Source of the DNA: Phaeacidiphilus oryzae TH49
GTDB taxonomy: Bacteria > Actinomycetota > Actinomycetes > Streptomycetales > Streptomycetaceae
Reading direction: 5' to 3'
Assembly: GCF_000744815.1 (NCBI RefSeq)
Contig: NZ_JQMQ01000005.1
Location: 4,410,055 to 4,474,054 of the forward strand
DNA: 64,000 bases
Shown here: one piece after another, positions 24,913-33,842 of the stretch
Layout of the letters: each line of letters begins with the position of its first letter
Numbering within the stretch: position 1 is the stretch's first letter
Translations under genes and position numbers: made by a program
Notes under the pieces: generated by a model
Databases searched by the model: none
Told to the model about the DNA's origin: nothing
Seen by the model: only the letters and a program-made list of their open reading frames with translations

Positions 24913-26265
24913 ATGCCTTCACCACGCCGCCGACCGCGCGTGCTGTACGTGGCCTTCTACTTCCCGCCGACCCGCGCGAGCGGCGTCCACCGGGCCGTGG
25001 CCACCGCCAACTGCCTTGCCGCGCGCGGCTGGGACGTGACCGTGGCGACCCCGCCCAGGGAGTTCTTCGAGCGGCAGCTGCGCTCCAGCGACCCCTCGAT
25101 GGAGTCCGCCGTGCGGGAGGACGTCACCGTCGAGCGGGTGCCATTGGCCAGTCACCTCCCCTGGGAGCGGGACGTCCGCCGGCTCGGCCGGGTGCACCGG
25201 CTCGCCCCCGTCCTGGCCGGCGACGTCCACGACGGCCTGCGCCGGCTGACCGTGGACGAGCCGTACGCGCTGTGGGTGCCGCCGCTGCTGGCCCGGGCGG
25301 CCCGGCTGCACCTGCGCCGGCGCTTCGACCTGGTGATCGCCACCGGGAACCCGTTCGCCTCGTTCGTCGCCGCCTGGGCGCTCGGCCGCGCCCTGCGCAT
25401 CCCGTACGTCCTGGACTACCGGGACGCCTGGACGCTGGAGCTGTTCAGCGAGCGGCCCGCCTTCCCTGCCGACCACCCGGTCTGGCAGTGGGAGCGCCGG
25501 GTGCTGGCCGGCGCGGCCGAGGCGGTCTTCGTCAACGAGCCGCTGCGCCGCTGGCACCAGGCCCGCTACCCGTTCGCCGCGGACCGGATGACCGTCGTCC
25601 CCAACGGCTGGGAGCCGGAACTGCTCGCTGTCGAGCAGCATCTGAGCGGGCCCCGGCCGGAGCCCGAGCCGTCGGCCGCTGCCGCCGCCGAGCGGCCGCT
25701 GCGCTTCGGCTATGTCGGCACCCTCACCGACCAGCTCCCGCTGGAGCAGTTCTTCGACGGCTGGCGGCGGGCCCGGGAGCACCCGGAACTGGCCGGCGCC
25801 CGGCTCGACCTCCACGGCCATCTGGGCTTCTTCCCCCACCACGCGGAACGGCTGGCCGCCCGGATGCCGCTCGGCTCGCACGGCGTCGAGTACCGCGGCC
25901 CGGTCGCCAAGGCGGACGTCGCCGCCACCTACGCCGGCTTCGACGCCCTGGTCTTCCTGGCCGGCGGGGCGCGCTACGTCACCTCGGGGAAGATCTTCGA
26001 GTACATGGCCACCGGTCGTCCGGTGGTCTCCGCCCACCGGCCGGGCATCGCCGCCGCCGAGGTCCTCTCCGGCTATCCGCTCTGGTACGGGGGCGACGGC
26101 CTGGATCCGGCCGCGCTCTCCGGCGCGCTGGTCAAGGCGGCCAGGGCGGCCCGCGCCGCCGACCCCGGACTGGGCGAGGCGGCCCGCGCGCACGCCGCGC
26201 GCTACACCCGCGAGGCGGCGCTCGCGCCCTTCGAACAGCGGATGCGGAGGATGGTCGATGCCTGA
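24913..26265 (+). CDS. GT4-like glycosyltransferase (module A)
   Basis: 450 residues, cytoplasmic GT-B fold. The N-terminal half begins RVLYVAFYFPPTRASGVHRA, with FDLVIATGNPFASF and VLDYRDAWTLE. The C-terminal half has MTVVPNGWEPELL, RFGYVGTLTDQLPLEQFF and TSGKIFEYMATGRPVVS, where the nucleotide-sugar would bind. It is about 50% identical by eye to the protein at 30860-32230, so the two are duplicates that flank the operon. ATG 24913 is preceded by GGAG at a somewhat long spacing. It starts a five-gene run with overlapping or nearly touching genes. Sugar and acceptor unknown; a surface glycan is an inference. Confidence 0.82.
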   Translation: MPSPRRRPRVLYVAFYFPPTRASGVHRAVATANCLAARGWDVTVATPPREFFERQLRSSDPSMESAVREDVTVERVPLASHLPWERDVRRLGRVHRLAPVLAGDVHDGLRRLTVDEPYALWVPPLLARAARLHLRRRFDLVIATGNPFASFVAAWALGRALRIPYVLDYRDAWTLELFSERPAFPADHPVWQWERRVLAGAAEAVFVNEPLRRWHQARYPFAADRMTVVPNGWEPELLAVEQHLSGPRPEPEPSAAAAAERPLRFGYVGTLTDQLPLEQFFDGWRRAREHPELAGARLDLHGHLGFFPHHAERLAARMPLGSHGVEYRGPVAKADVAATYAGFDALVFLAGGARYVTSGKIFEYMATGRPVVSAHRPGIAAAEVLSGYPLWYGGDGLDPAALSGALVKAARAARAADPGLGEAARAHAARYTREAALAPFEQRMRRMVDA

Positions 26266-27610
26266 GCGTTCGATGTCTGAGCGGTCGATGTCTGAGGAGC
26301 CGCAGCGGCACGCGGAGGCCGGTCGGCTGGCCGTGGTGACCCCCTGGTACCCGTCGCTGAACCGGCCGTTCGCCGGCTCCTTCGTGCGGACCATGACGGC
26401 GGCCGTCGCCGATCGCTTCGGCTCGGTCGGCCTCTACCACCCGGAGGACTGGCGCCGGCCGGACGACCCGGCCGAGGCCGAGCTCGCCGGCCGCGCCTTC
26501 GCCCGGCTCGCCGGGCCGGCCACCGGCCGCGTCCCGGTCGAGCCCAGGACCACCGCGGAGGGCTGGGAGCTGACCCGGGTCCCCGCCGTCATCCGGACCA
26601 AGCGCAACTACGCCGACTGGGGGCGAACCCACGAGGAGGCGCTCCGCGCGGTCCTCCCCGGCGGGGTGATCGACGCCGACGTGGTGCACGGCCATGTCGG
26701 CACCTACGGCGGCTGGTGCGCGGTGCGGCTGGCCCGGCCCGGGGCGCGGGTGGTGGTCACCGAGCACGCCGCCTTCCTGGACCGGGTGCTCGACCAGCCC
26801 GCCGCGCTGGCCATGTACGACGAGGTGCTGGAGCGGGCGCACGTCTTCCTCTGCGTCGGCGACGCGCTGCGCCGGCAGATCGCCGGCTACCTCCCGCACC
26901 ACGCGGAGAAGCTGCGGGTGCTGCCGAACGCGGTGGACTTCGACGCCCGTGCGATGCGCGAGGAGCCCTTCGACGGCCGGCTGCGCCGACTGCTCTACGT
27001 CGGGGCGCTGAACGAGCGCAAGGGCACCGCCAAGCTGCTCCGCGCCTTCGCCGCCCTGCTGGCGGAGGACCCGGAGCTGACGCTCACCCTGGTCGGCCCG
27101 GAGGACGCGCCCGGCGAGGCCGCCCGGCTGGCCGGGGAGCTCGGCGTCGCCGGGCGGGTGGAACTGCTGCCCCCGGTGCCGCCGCAGGCCGTACCGGGGC
27201 TGCTGCACCGGCACGACCTGCTGGTCCACCCCAGTTCCTGGGAGACCTTCGGGATGACGGTGATCGAGGCGGTGGCGGCCGGCACCCCGGTGCTGGCCAC
27301 CCGCTGCGGCGGCCCCGAGGAGACCCTCGCCGGGCTGGAGGGCACGGCCGGGGAGCTGATCGAGGTGGACGAGGACCCGCGGGTGATCGCCGACGGCTAC
27401 CGCAGGCTGCGGGCCCGGTCGGAGTCCGGCGGACTGGACCTGGCCGAGGCGCGCTCGCGGCTCGCCGCCAGGTACGGGCTGCCGGCCGTGGGCGCGGCGC
27501 TGGCCGGGGTCTACGGGCTGGACGAACCGCCGGCCGGCGAACCGGCCCCGCGGATCGGAGCCCCGGAGCCCGCCGCCGGGTCCGTGGTCGGAGCGGGGGC
27601 GCGGCAGTGA
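26258..27610 (+). CDS. GT4 glycosyltransferase (module B)
   Basis: 450 residues. LAVVTPWYPSLNRPFAGSFV begins the N-terminal Rossmann half; DADVVHGHVGTYGGW and VVVTEHAAFLDRVL follow. The C-terminal half has VLPNAVDFD, LLYVGALNERKGTAKLL and SSWETFGMTVIEAVAAG, giving the E-x7-E pair of retaining GT4 enzymes. Its closest relative in the window is the central part of the next-but-one gene. ATG 26258 overlaps the previous stop by 8 bases and has GGAGG upstream. Two further in-frame ATGs (26273, 26288) sit in a 15-base tandem repeat, so the exact start is uncertain. Confidence 0.85.
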   Translation: MPERSMSERSMSEEPQRHAEAGRLAVVTPWYPSLNRPFAGSFVRTMTAAVADRFGSVGLYHPEDWRRPDDPAEAELAGRAFARLAGPATGRVPVEPRTTAEGWELTRVPAVIRTKRNYADWGRTHEEALRAVLPGGVIDADVVHGHVGTYGGWCAVRLARPGARVVVTEHAAFLDRVLDQPAALAMYDEVLERAHVFLCVGDALRRQIAGYLPHHAEKLRVLPNAVDFDARAMREEPFDGRLRRLLYVGALNERKGTAKLLRAFAALLAEDPELTLTLVGPEDAPGEAARLAGELGVAGRVELLPPVPPQAVPGLLHRHDLLVHPSSWETFGMTVIEAVAAGTPVLATRCGGPEETLAGLEGTAGELIEVDEDPRVIADGYRRLRARSESGGLDLAEARSRLAARYGLPAVGAALAGVYGLDEPPAGEPAPRIGAPEPAAGSVVGAGARQ

Positions 27611-28209
27611 GCACTCCCAGCGCACCCCGCACCCCGGACGAGGTCGGCGTCCTCTACCTGGCGCTGAGCACCGCCCGGGCGCGACAGGTGAAGTACGACA
27701 CCGACTTCCTGGTCTCCCGCGGGGTTCCGGTCGACCTGCTGGTCAGCGCGGGGGACGACTGGTCCGCGCACGGCATCGACCGCCGGGTCCGGCTGAGGAG
27801 CCATCAGGAGGCGCTCAGCGCGGCCGGTCTGCCCCCGCGCACCCGGGAGGCCGTACGGCTGGCCCGCGGGGCCGCGCGTCGGGTGCCGCTCGCGCCCGCG
27901 CGCACCCGGGCGCTGCGCGCGGTGAACGGGGCCGCGCGCCGGGCCGAGCTGCTGGCCGCCGAGCGGCAGGAGCGGCGGCGCCGCACGGGGCTCGCCGTCA
28001 CCCTGGCCGGCTCGCCGCCCGCCGCGCCCCGGCTGGCCGTGATCGGCGGAGCGGCCTCGCTGCCGCTCGCCCACCGGCTGGCCGACGCCTATCCCGGACT
28101 CGAGATGACCTTCGAACTCGACTGGTCGCACCCGTACTTCGCGGACCTCCCGGTGGTCGACAGCACCGTGGCGGCAACCGCCGGATCGGCAGGAGGAGCC
28201 AGCCGTTGA
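27607..28209 (+). CDS. Stand-alone Rossmann-like module (module C) of the glycosyltransferase operon
   Basis: 200 residues, not recognised as a named family. VGVLYLALSTARARQVKYDT, FLVSRGVPVDLLVS and, near the end, LAVIGGAASLPLAHRLADAY suggest one half of a GT-B fold. The same pattern (VLxLA, then G-x-x-V-x-L, then a D/G-x-A-x-x-L block) occurs twice in the next protein, at its N-terminus and at its C-terminus. Residues 85-130 are Arg/Ala-rich. GTG 27607 overlaps the previous stop by 4 bases and its own stop overlaps the next TTG by 4 bases. It lacks the nucleotide-sugar half, so it may be a partner or regulator of the glycosyltransferases rather than an enzyme. Confidence 0.6.
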   Translation: MSTPSAPRTPDEVGVLYLALSTARARQVKYDTDFLVSRGVPVDLLVSAGDDWSAHGIDRRVRLRSHQEALSAAGLPPRTREAVRLARGAARRVPLAPARTRALRAVNGAARRAELLAAERQERRRRTGLAVTLAGSPPAAPRLAVIGGAASLPLAHRLADAYPGLEMTFELDWSHPYFADLPVVDSTVAATAGSAGGASR

Positions 28210-30857
28210 ACGCCAGCGACACCAGCACCACCCCCGGCAGCACGGAGAGCAGCACCGGGAGCAGCACCGCCGCCACCGAGGACAGCAGCGGTGCCCGGCG
28301 GGTCCTCCATCTCGCCTTCGGCCCGTACCGGGTGCGGGCCGCGGCGGCCCAGACGGCGGCGCTGGCCGAGAGCGGCGCCCAGGTCCTGCTGCTGGTCGCG
28401 GACCGGCCGGAGTGGGACGAGCTGCCCGTGCATCCGGGGGTCGAGCTGCGGAGGGTCAGCCGGGCCGGCGGCCGGGGGCCGCTGCCCGGCGCGGTGGAGT
28501 TCTGGCGGCGGGCCCGGTCCGCGGTGGACGCGGCGCTGGCCGAACTCGACCCCGACCTGCTGGTGGCCGGCGACGCCCACGCCGTGCCGGCCGCGTACCA
28601 CGCCTCCCGGCAGCGGCCGGAGCTGACCGTGGTGCACGAGCCGCTGGGGCTGATCGGTGGGCCGGGCGCGCGCGGTGGTTTCGCGGGCGCGCCGGCCGGG
28701 CTGGCCGCACCGGCCGCGGCGGGCATCCGCCACCTGGCCGTGGTCACCCCGTGGTATCCGTCCCCGAACAACCCCTTCGCCGGGGACTTCGTCCGGGCCG
28801 CCACCCACGCCGCGGCCCCGTACGCCCACGGCATCTCGATACTGCACACGGAGGACTGGACCGGCCCGGCCGGCGGCCTCGCCGCGGACGTGGTCCGGAC
28901 GGCGGCGGACCGGCTGCCGGTGTCGATCGGCCAGGAGAGCGGGCTGCTGCGGGTGCCCGTCCCGGTCTTCCCCAACACCTCGTACGCCGACCAGGCCGAG
29001 GCCAAGGTGCGGGCGCTGGCCCGGGTGCTGCCCGGCGGGGTGATCGACGCGGACGTGGTGCACGGGCACGTCGGGATCTTCGGCGGGTTGGTCGCCGCCC
29101 GGCTGGCCAGGTCCGGGGCCCGGGTGGTGGTGACCGAGCACGCGACCTTCCTCCACCGGGTGCTGAAGCAGCCGCGGGCGCGCGAGCTCTACCGCGAGGT
29201 GCTGGAGCGGGCGGACGCCTTCCTCTGCGTGGGCGAGCAGCTGCGCAGCCAACTGCTGGGCTACTTCCCGGAGTTCGCGGACCGGATCGCGGTGCTGCCG
29301 AACGCGGTGGACTTCGGGGCGATCCCGGCCGCCGCCCGGCCCGGCCCGGAGCTGGCCCGTTGGCTGTACGTCGGCCGGCTGATCGAGCAGAAGAACCCGG
29401 CCGTGCTGGTCGAGGCCTTCGCGGTGGTGGCCCGGGAGAACCCGGCGGCCACCCTGACCCTGGTCGGCTCCGGTCCGCTGGAGGGCCCGCTGCGGGCCCG
29501 GGTGGCCGCCCTCGGGCTCACCGACCGGGTCGAGTTCACCGGCGGCATCCCGCACGAGGAGGTCGTCCGCCGGATGCACGAGGCCGAGCTGCTGGTGCAC
29601 GCCAGCCGCGCGGAGACGTTCGGGATGACCCTGGTCGAGGCGGTGGCCGCCGGCCTTCCGGTGCTGGCCACGCGGTCCGGGGGACCCGAGGAGACCATGG
29701 CCGGACTGGACGGGGTGGCCGGGACGCTGGTCGAGGTCGGCGACGACCCGGGCCTGCTGCTGGCCGGCTACCGCAGGCTGCGCGAGGGCTTCGACCGGCT
29801 CGACCTGCCCGCCGCGCGCGAGCGGCTGCGCGCCCGTTACGGCGCGGAGGCGGTCGGTGCGCGCCTGGGGGCGGTCTACGGCGTCCCGGGCGTGACCGTG
29901 CCGCCGAAGCCGGCCGGGGCCGAGGCGGAGGCCGGAGCCGGGACCGACTACGGAACCGCGGCCGGGGCCGCCGCCCGGGAGGCCGGTGCTGTCGCCGAAT
30001 CCGCGACAGGTTCGGCCCGCGCCGTCGACGCTGCCGCCGCGCCCGCCGCTGCCGTCGAGCCCGCTGCCGCGGCCGACGCCCCGGCGGCGGCGCGCGGCGG
30101 CGGTCCGCTCCGCGAGGTCGTCGTCGGCGAGGGCGACGCCCCCGCGTCGGTGCTGCTCCTCGCCCTCAACCACCCCGCGCCCCGCCGGGTGATCGCGTAC
30201 GCCCACTGGCTGATCGCCCGTGGCGTGCGGGTCACCCTGGTCAGCGTGCAGGGGGCGCACTGGCGCGGGCTGGGGCTCGATCCGCGGGTCGAGATCCGGA
30301 CCCTGCGGGACGCCGAGGGCCGCCACCCGCTGCCGCGCGGGGAGCGCGTGATCGTCAACCGCGCGCCCCGCGCGGTCATCCGGCGCGCCCGGGCGAAGGT
30401 CGAGGGGCGCCCCGAGACCCGTCCGCTGGAGCTCGCCGTCGGCGTGGTGGAGCGGGCCCACCTGCGGGCCGGGGACGTCTTCCACCGCAAGGTCTTCCTG
30501 CGCGGCTACCGCGTGCTGCGCCCGTATCTGCTGGCGCAGGTCAGCGACCAGGCGCTGAACGGGCTCGACGTCGCGGGGCAGGACCTGATCGTGGCCGCCG
30601 ACTCCAACGCGATCACCCTCGGCTGGCGGCTCGCCCGCCGCTACCCGGACGTCCCGGCCACCACCGCGATGGACCGGGAGCCGTTCGCCCACCGCGAGGT
30701 CACCGACCCCTGGATCGACCCGGAGGGCAAGGCCGAGAACGCCGACATCCCGCCGGCGCCGGGTGCCGCGGCCGCCGCGGCCGCCGCGGAGAAGAAGGAC
30801 GCGGACGCCGCCGCCCTGGTCGCGGCCGGCACCGCGGCCCCCGGCCTGGAAGGCTGA
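28206..30857 (+). CDS. Three-module glycosyltransferase (C-B-C architecture)
   Basis: 883 residues. A Ser/Thr-rich leader (1-30) is followed by a C-type module (RRVLHLAFGPYRVRA to DPDLLVAGDAHAV, ~31-140). A complete GT4 enzyme follows (~178-560): LAVVTPWYPSPNNPFAGDF, VVVTEHATFLHRVL, VLPNAVDFG and ETFGMTLVEAVAAG. An Ala/Glu-rich linker (~565-635) leads to a second C-type module (ASVLLLALNHPAPRRVIAYA to DLIVAADSNAITL, ~642-830) with an Ala-rich tail. The catalytic part is a duplicate of the 26258-27610 protein. TTG 28206 overlaps the preceding stop by 4 bases and has GGAGGAG upstream. Likely a processive or multi-step surface-glycan enzyme; specificity unknown. Confidence 0.78.
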   Translation: MNASDTSTTPGSTESSTGSSTAATEDSSGARRVLHLAFGPYRVRAAAAQTAALAESGAQVLLLVADRPEWDELPVHPGVELRRVSRAGGRGPLPGAVEFWRRARSAVDAALAELDPDLLVAGDAHAVPAAYHASRQRPELTVVHEPLGLIGGPGARGGFAGAPAGLAAPAAAGIRHLAVVTPWYPSPNNPFAGDFVRAATHAAAPYAHGISILHTEDWTGPAGGLAADVVRTAADRLPVSIGQESGLLRVPVPVFPNTSYADQAEAKVRALARVLPGGVIDADVVHGHVGIFGGLVAARLARSGARVVVTEHATFLHRVLKQPRARELYREVLERADAFLCVGEQLRSQLLGYFPEFADRIAVLPNAVDFGAIPAAARPGPELARWLYVGRLIEQKNPAVLVEAFAVVARENPAATLTLVGSGPLEGPLRARVAALGLTDRVEFTGGIPHEEVVRRMHEAELLVHASRAETFGMTLVEAVAAGLPVLATRSGGPEETMAGLDGVAGTLVEVGDDPGLLLAGYRRLREGFDRLDLPAARERLRARYGAEAVGARLGAVYGVPGVTVPPKPAGAEAEAGAGTDYGTAAGAAAREAGAVAESATGSARAVDAAAAPAAAVEPAAAADAPAAARGGGPLREVVVGEGDAPASVLLLALNHPAPRRVIAYAHWLIARGVRVTLVSVQGAHWRGLGLDPRVEIRTLRDAEGRHPLPRGERVIVNRAPRAVIRRARAKVEGRPETRPLELAVGVVERAHLRAGDVFHRKVFLRGYRVLRPYLLAQVSDQALNGLDVAGQDLIVAADSNAITLGWRLARRYPDVPATTAMDREPFAHREVTDPWIDPEGKAENADIPPAPGAAAAAAAAEKKDADAAALVAAGTAAPGLEG

Positions 30858-30859
30858 CC

Positions 30860-32230
30860 GTGACCGCCTCCTCGGGACGCCGGCCGCGCATCCTCTACCT
30901 CGCCTTCTACTTCCCGCCCAGCCGGGCCAGCGGCGTCTTCCGCGCGCTGGCCACGGCCAACCACCTGGCCGCCGCCGACTGGGACGTCACCGTGCTCACC
31001 GCGCCCGCGGACTTCTTCCCGAGGTTCCTGGGCGCGGGCTCCACCGACCCCGACCTGGCGGCCACCGTCGACCCCCGGGTGACGGTCTCCCGCCCCCCGA
31101 TGAACACCTACCGCTGGAAGCGGGACCTCCGCAGCTACGGCGCCTTCCGGGCCAACCTCCCGGTGCTCACCAACGCCTTCTACAACTGGACCCAGCGGCA
31201 CCTCTTCCCCGAGCACTACGCCGGCTGGCTGCCCGGGGTGATCTCGCAGGCGGTGCGGCGGCACGCGGTCCGCCCCTTCGACCTGGTGCTGGCCACCGGC
31301 AACCCGTTCGCCTCGTTCGCCGCCGCCTGGGCGCTCGGCCGGATGCTCCACGTCCCGTACGTGCTGGACTACCGGGACGCCTGGACCTTCAACCAGTTCA
31401 CCGAGCAGCCCAAGTTCCCGCCCGGCAGCAACGCCTACGCGTGGGAGGAACGGGTGCTGCGGGACGCCGCCGAGGTGGTCTTCGTCAACGACGGGATGCG
31501 CCGCCACCTCGCCGGCCAGTACCCCTTCGCCGCGGACCGGATGACGGTGGTCCCCAACGGATGGGAGCCGGAGATCCTCGCCGCCGAGCCGGCGACGGAG
31601 CCCGGGACGGAGCCGGCGAGCGGTCGTGACGATCCGTCAGCCTCCGACCGCCCCCTGCGCTTCGGCTACGTCGGCACGGTCACCGACCACCTCCCGCTGG
31701 AGGAGCTCTTCGCCGGCTGGCGGCGGGCCAGGGCCGGTCATCCGCTGCTCGCCGACGCCACCCTGGACATCCACGGCCACCTCGGCTTCTTCCCGCACGA
31801 CGCGGACCGGCTGCGGGACCGGCTGCCGCTGGCCGAGCCCGGACTCGGCGTCTTCTACCGCGGTCCCGTGCCCAAGCCCCGGATCGGCGAGGCCTACCGG
31901 GCGCTGGACGCCCTGGTCTTCTGCGTCCCCGGGGCCAGGTTCGTCACCTCGGGCAAGGTCTTCGAGTACATGGCCACCGGGAAGCCGGTGGTCTCCGTCC
32001 ACCACCCGGAGATCGCCGCCGCCGAGGTGCTGGAGGGATACCCACTCCACTTCGGCGGGACGGGACTTGACGCCGACTCGGTCGCCGACTCCTTCGTCTC
32101 CGCGGCCAAGGCGGCCCGGGACGCCGACGCCGCCGCCCGCGCGGCGGCCCGCGCCCACGCCGAGCAGTGGACCCGGCAGGCCGTGCTCACTCCTTGGGAG
32201 CAACGGCTGCGTGCCCTGGCCACCGGGTGA
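30860..32230 (+). CDS. GT4-like glycosyltransferase (module A')
   Basis: 456 residues and a clear duplicate of 24913-26265. It shares RILYLAFYFPPSRASGVFRA, LATGNPFASFAAAWALGRM, VLDYRDAWTFNQF, ADRMTVVPNGWEPEIL and TSGKVFEYMATGKPVVS. It differs by an insertion of about 20 residues around YNWTQRHLFPEHYAGWL. GTG 30860 lies two bases after the previous stop, with GGAAGG about 8 bases upstream, so it belongs to the same operon. Same mechanistic class as the first gene; a divergent acceptor or sugar is plausible. Confidence 0.82.
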   Translation: MTASSGRRPRILYLAFYFPPSRASGVFRALATANHLAAADWDVTVLTAPADFFPRFLGAGSTDPDLAATVDPRVTVSRPPMNTYRWKRDLRSYGAFRANLPVLTNAFYNWTQRHLFPEHYAGWLPGVISQAVRRHAVRPFDLVLATGNPFASFAAAWALGRMLHVPYVLDYRDAWTFNQFTEQPKFPPGSNAYAWEERVLRDAAEVVFVNDGMRRHLAGQYPFAADRMTVVPNGWEPEILAAEPATEPGTEPASGRDDPSASDRPLRFGYVGTVTDHLPLEELFAGWRRARAGHPLLADATLDIHGHLGFFPHDADRLRDRLPLAEPGLGVFYRGPVPKPRIGEAYRALDALVFCVPGARFVTSGKVFEYMATGKPVVSVHHPEIAAAEVLEGYPLHFGGTGLDADSVADSFVSAAKAARDADAAARAAARAHAEQWTRQAVLTPWEQRLRALATG

Positions 32231-32413
32231 TCGTTCTCCCCGGGAGGGCCGGCCGGGTCTTCCGGCGCCGGTCAATTCCCGGAGGGAGCAGAAGAGTTGT
32301 CATACCCGCAGGGAACCGGTCCATCCACGGAGAAGGCGGAGTCGAGGCACCCGGATGCGGGATATTCCGCGGATCACAGGCACCGGCCGCCCCGCGGCCG
32401 TAGCCTTGTGGGG

Positions 32414-33697
32414 GTGAACGAGCCAACCTCCGGCCCCGCGCCCTCTGGTCAAGGCGCTGCCACCGCCCCCGCGTCCGCACCGCCCTCCGCCGAGCCCGGC
32501 CGCCGGCCGAACCGCGAGCCCAGCCCCGAGTTGATCGCGGAGCTCATCGCCTTCCGCCGGGATCTCCACCGCAATCCCGAGCTCGGCCGCGGCGAGTTCC
32601 GCACCACCGGCCTGCTGATGGACCGGCTCCGCCGCGCCGGGCTGGACCCGCGCCCGCTCCCCGGCGGCACCGGACTCCTCTGCGACCTGGTCCCGGAGGG
32701 CGCCCCGGAGGACGCGCCGCGCACCGCCTTCCGGGCGGACATCGACGCGCTGCCGATCGAGGACGCCAAGCCGGAGGAGGTCCCGTACCGCTCGCAGGTG
32801 GCCGGCCGCTGCCACGCCTGCGGCCACGACGTCCACACCACGATCGTCCTCGGCACCGGCCTGATGCTGGCCGAGGCGCTGCGGGCGGGCCGGCTGCGCA
32901 GGCCGGTACGGCTGGTCCTCCAGCCGGCCGAGGAGGTCATGCCGGGCGGCGCGCTGGACGTGATCAAGTCCGGCGGCCTGGAGAACGTGGGCCGGATCTA
33001 CGCCGTCCACTGCGACCCCAAGGTGGACGTGGGCCGGATCGGCCTCCGCGCCGGGGCCATCACCTCCGCCTGCGACAAGCTCAACCTGACCCTCTCCGGC
33101 CCCGGCGGGCACACCGCCCGCCCCCACCTCACCACCGACCTGGTGGACGCGGTCGCCCGGATGGCCACCGACCTGCCCTCCGCGCTCTCCCGCCGGCTGG
33201 ACCCGCGCTGGGGCGTCTCGCTGGTCTGGGGCCGGATCACGGCCGGATCCGCGGCGAACGTCATCCCGCAGCGGGCCGAGCTCGAAGGCACCGTCCGCTG
33301 CCTGGAGCTGGACGGCTGGCGGGAGGCGCCCGAGGCGCTGCAGGAGCTGATCGGCCAGCTCGCCGAGGCGTACCGGGCGAAGTGGGAGATCAGCCATCTG
33401 CGCGGGGTCCCGCCGGTGGTCAACGAGGCCGAGTCGGTGCGGCGGTTGGGCGCGGCGATGGACGCCTGCTTCGGCGCGGGGCGGGTGGAGGACACCGCGC
33501 AGTCGCTGGGCGGCGAGGACTTCTCCTGGTATCTGGAGCGGGTGCCCGGCGCGCTGGCCCGGCTGGGCGTCCGGGACCCGGAGTCCGGCGTCAGCCTCGA
33601 CCTCCACCAGGGCACCTTCGACGTGGACGAGCGGGCGATCGGCGTCGGTGTCCGGCTCTTCACCGAACTGGCGCTCGCCGCCGAGCCGGAGGTCTGA
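32414..33697 (+). CDS. M20D-family amidohydrolase
   Basis: 427 residues from GTG 32414. The metallopeptidase fold is clear: LIAFRRDLHRNPELG, RADIDALPIED, RCHACGHDVHTT, LQPAEEVMPGGA and GGEDFSWYL, with metal-binding Cys/His/Glu as in AbgB/HippO-type aminoacylases. SGPGGHTARPH marks the dimerisation domain. It probably deacylates an N-acyl amino acid or amide in the cytoplasm. The first ~45 residues are Ala/Pro-rich. TAGCCT ends 8 bases before the GTG, suggesting a leaderless start; a TTG at 32297 with GGAGGG upstream is an alternative that would add 39 residues. Confidence 0.85.
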   Translation: MNEPTSGPAPSGQGAATAPASAPPSAEPGRRPNREPSPELIAELIAFRRDLHRNPELGRGEFRTTGLLMDRLRRAGLDPRPLPGGTGLLCDLVPEGAPEDAPRTAFRADIDALPIEDAKPEEVPYRSQVAGRCHACGHDVHTTIVLGTGLMLAEALRAGRLRRPVRLVLQPAEEVMPGGALDVIKSGGLENVGRIYAVHCDPKVDVGRIGLRAGAITSACDKLNLTLSGPGGHTARPHLTTDLVDAVARMATDLPSALSRRLDPRWGVSLVWGRITAGSAANVIPQRAELEGTVRCLELDGWREAPEALQELIGQLAEAYRAKWEISHLRGVPPVVNEAESVRRLGAAMDACFGAGRVEDTAQSLGGEDFSWYLERVPGALARLGVRDPESGVSLDLHQGTFDVDERAIGVGVRLFTELALAAEPEV

Positions 33698-33776
33698 CCA
33701 GGCGTTGCGCGGCCCCGTTGGGGGAAGGCTGTGGAGGCGATCATCTCGTTTCGATATCTGTAACCCAACGGGGTTC

Positions 33777-33790
33777 TACGCGCGTTAACC
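33777..33790 (+). promoter_or_regulatory. Nucleoside-salvage operator/-10 box upstream of the bmpA operon
   Basis: TACGCGCGTT with core ACGCGCGT (33778-33785), directly followed by the likely -10 box TTAACC (33785-33790). The same core touches the -10 in the same register before deoC and before purine nucleoside phosphorylase. Confidence 0.55.
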
Positions 33791-33842
33791 TCTGCCACAA
33801 TCGGCGCCGGTCCTCTGGCGCGCCTGTGGTAGGGAGTTGACC

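Noticed and set aside
28089-30692. Minus-strand 867-codon frame under the glycosyltransferase operon
   Set aside because: Shadow of the plus-strand genes with His/Gln/Arg-rich composition and no ribosome site.
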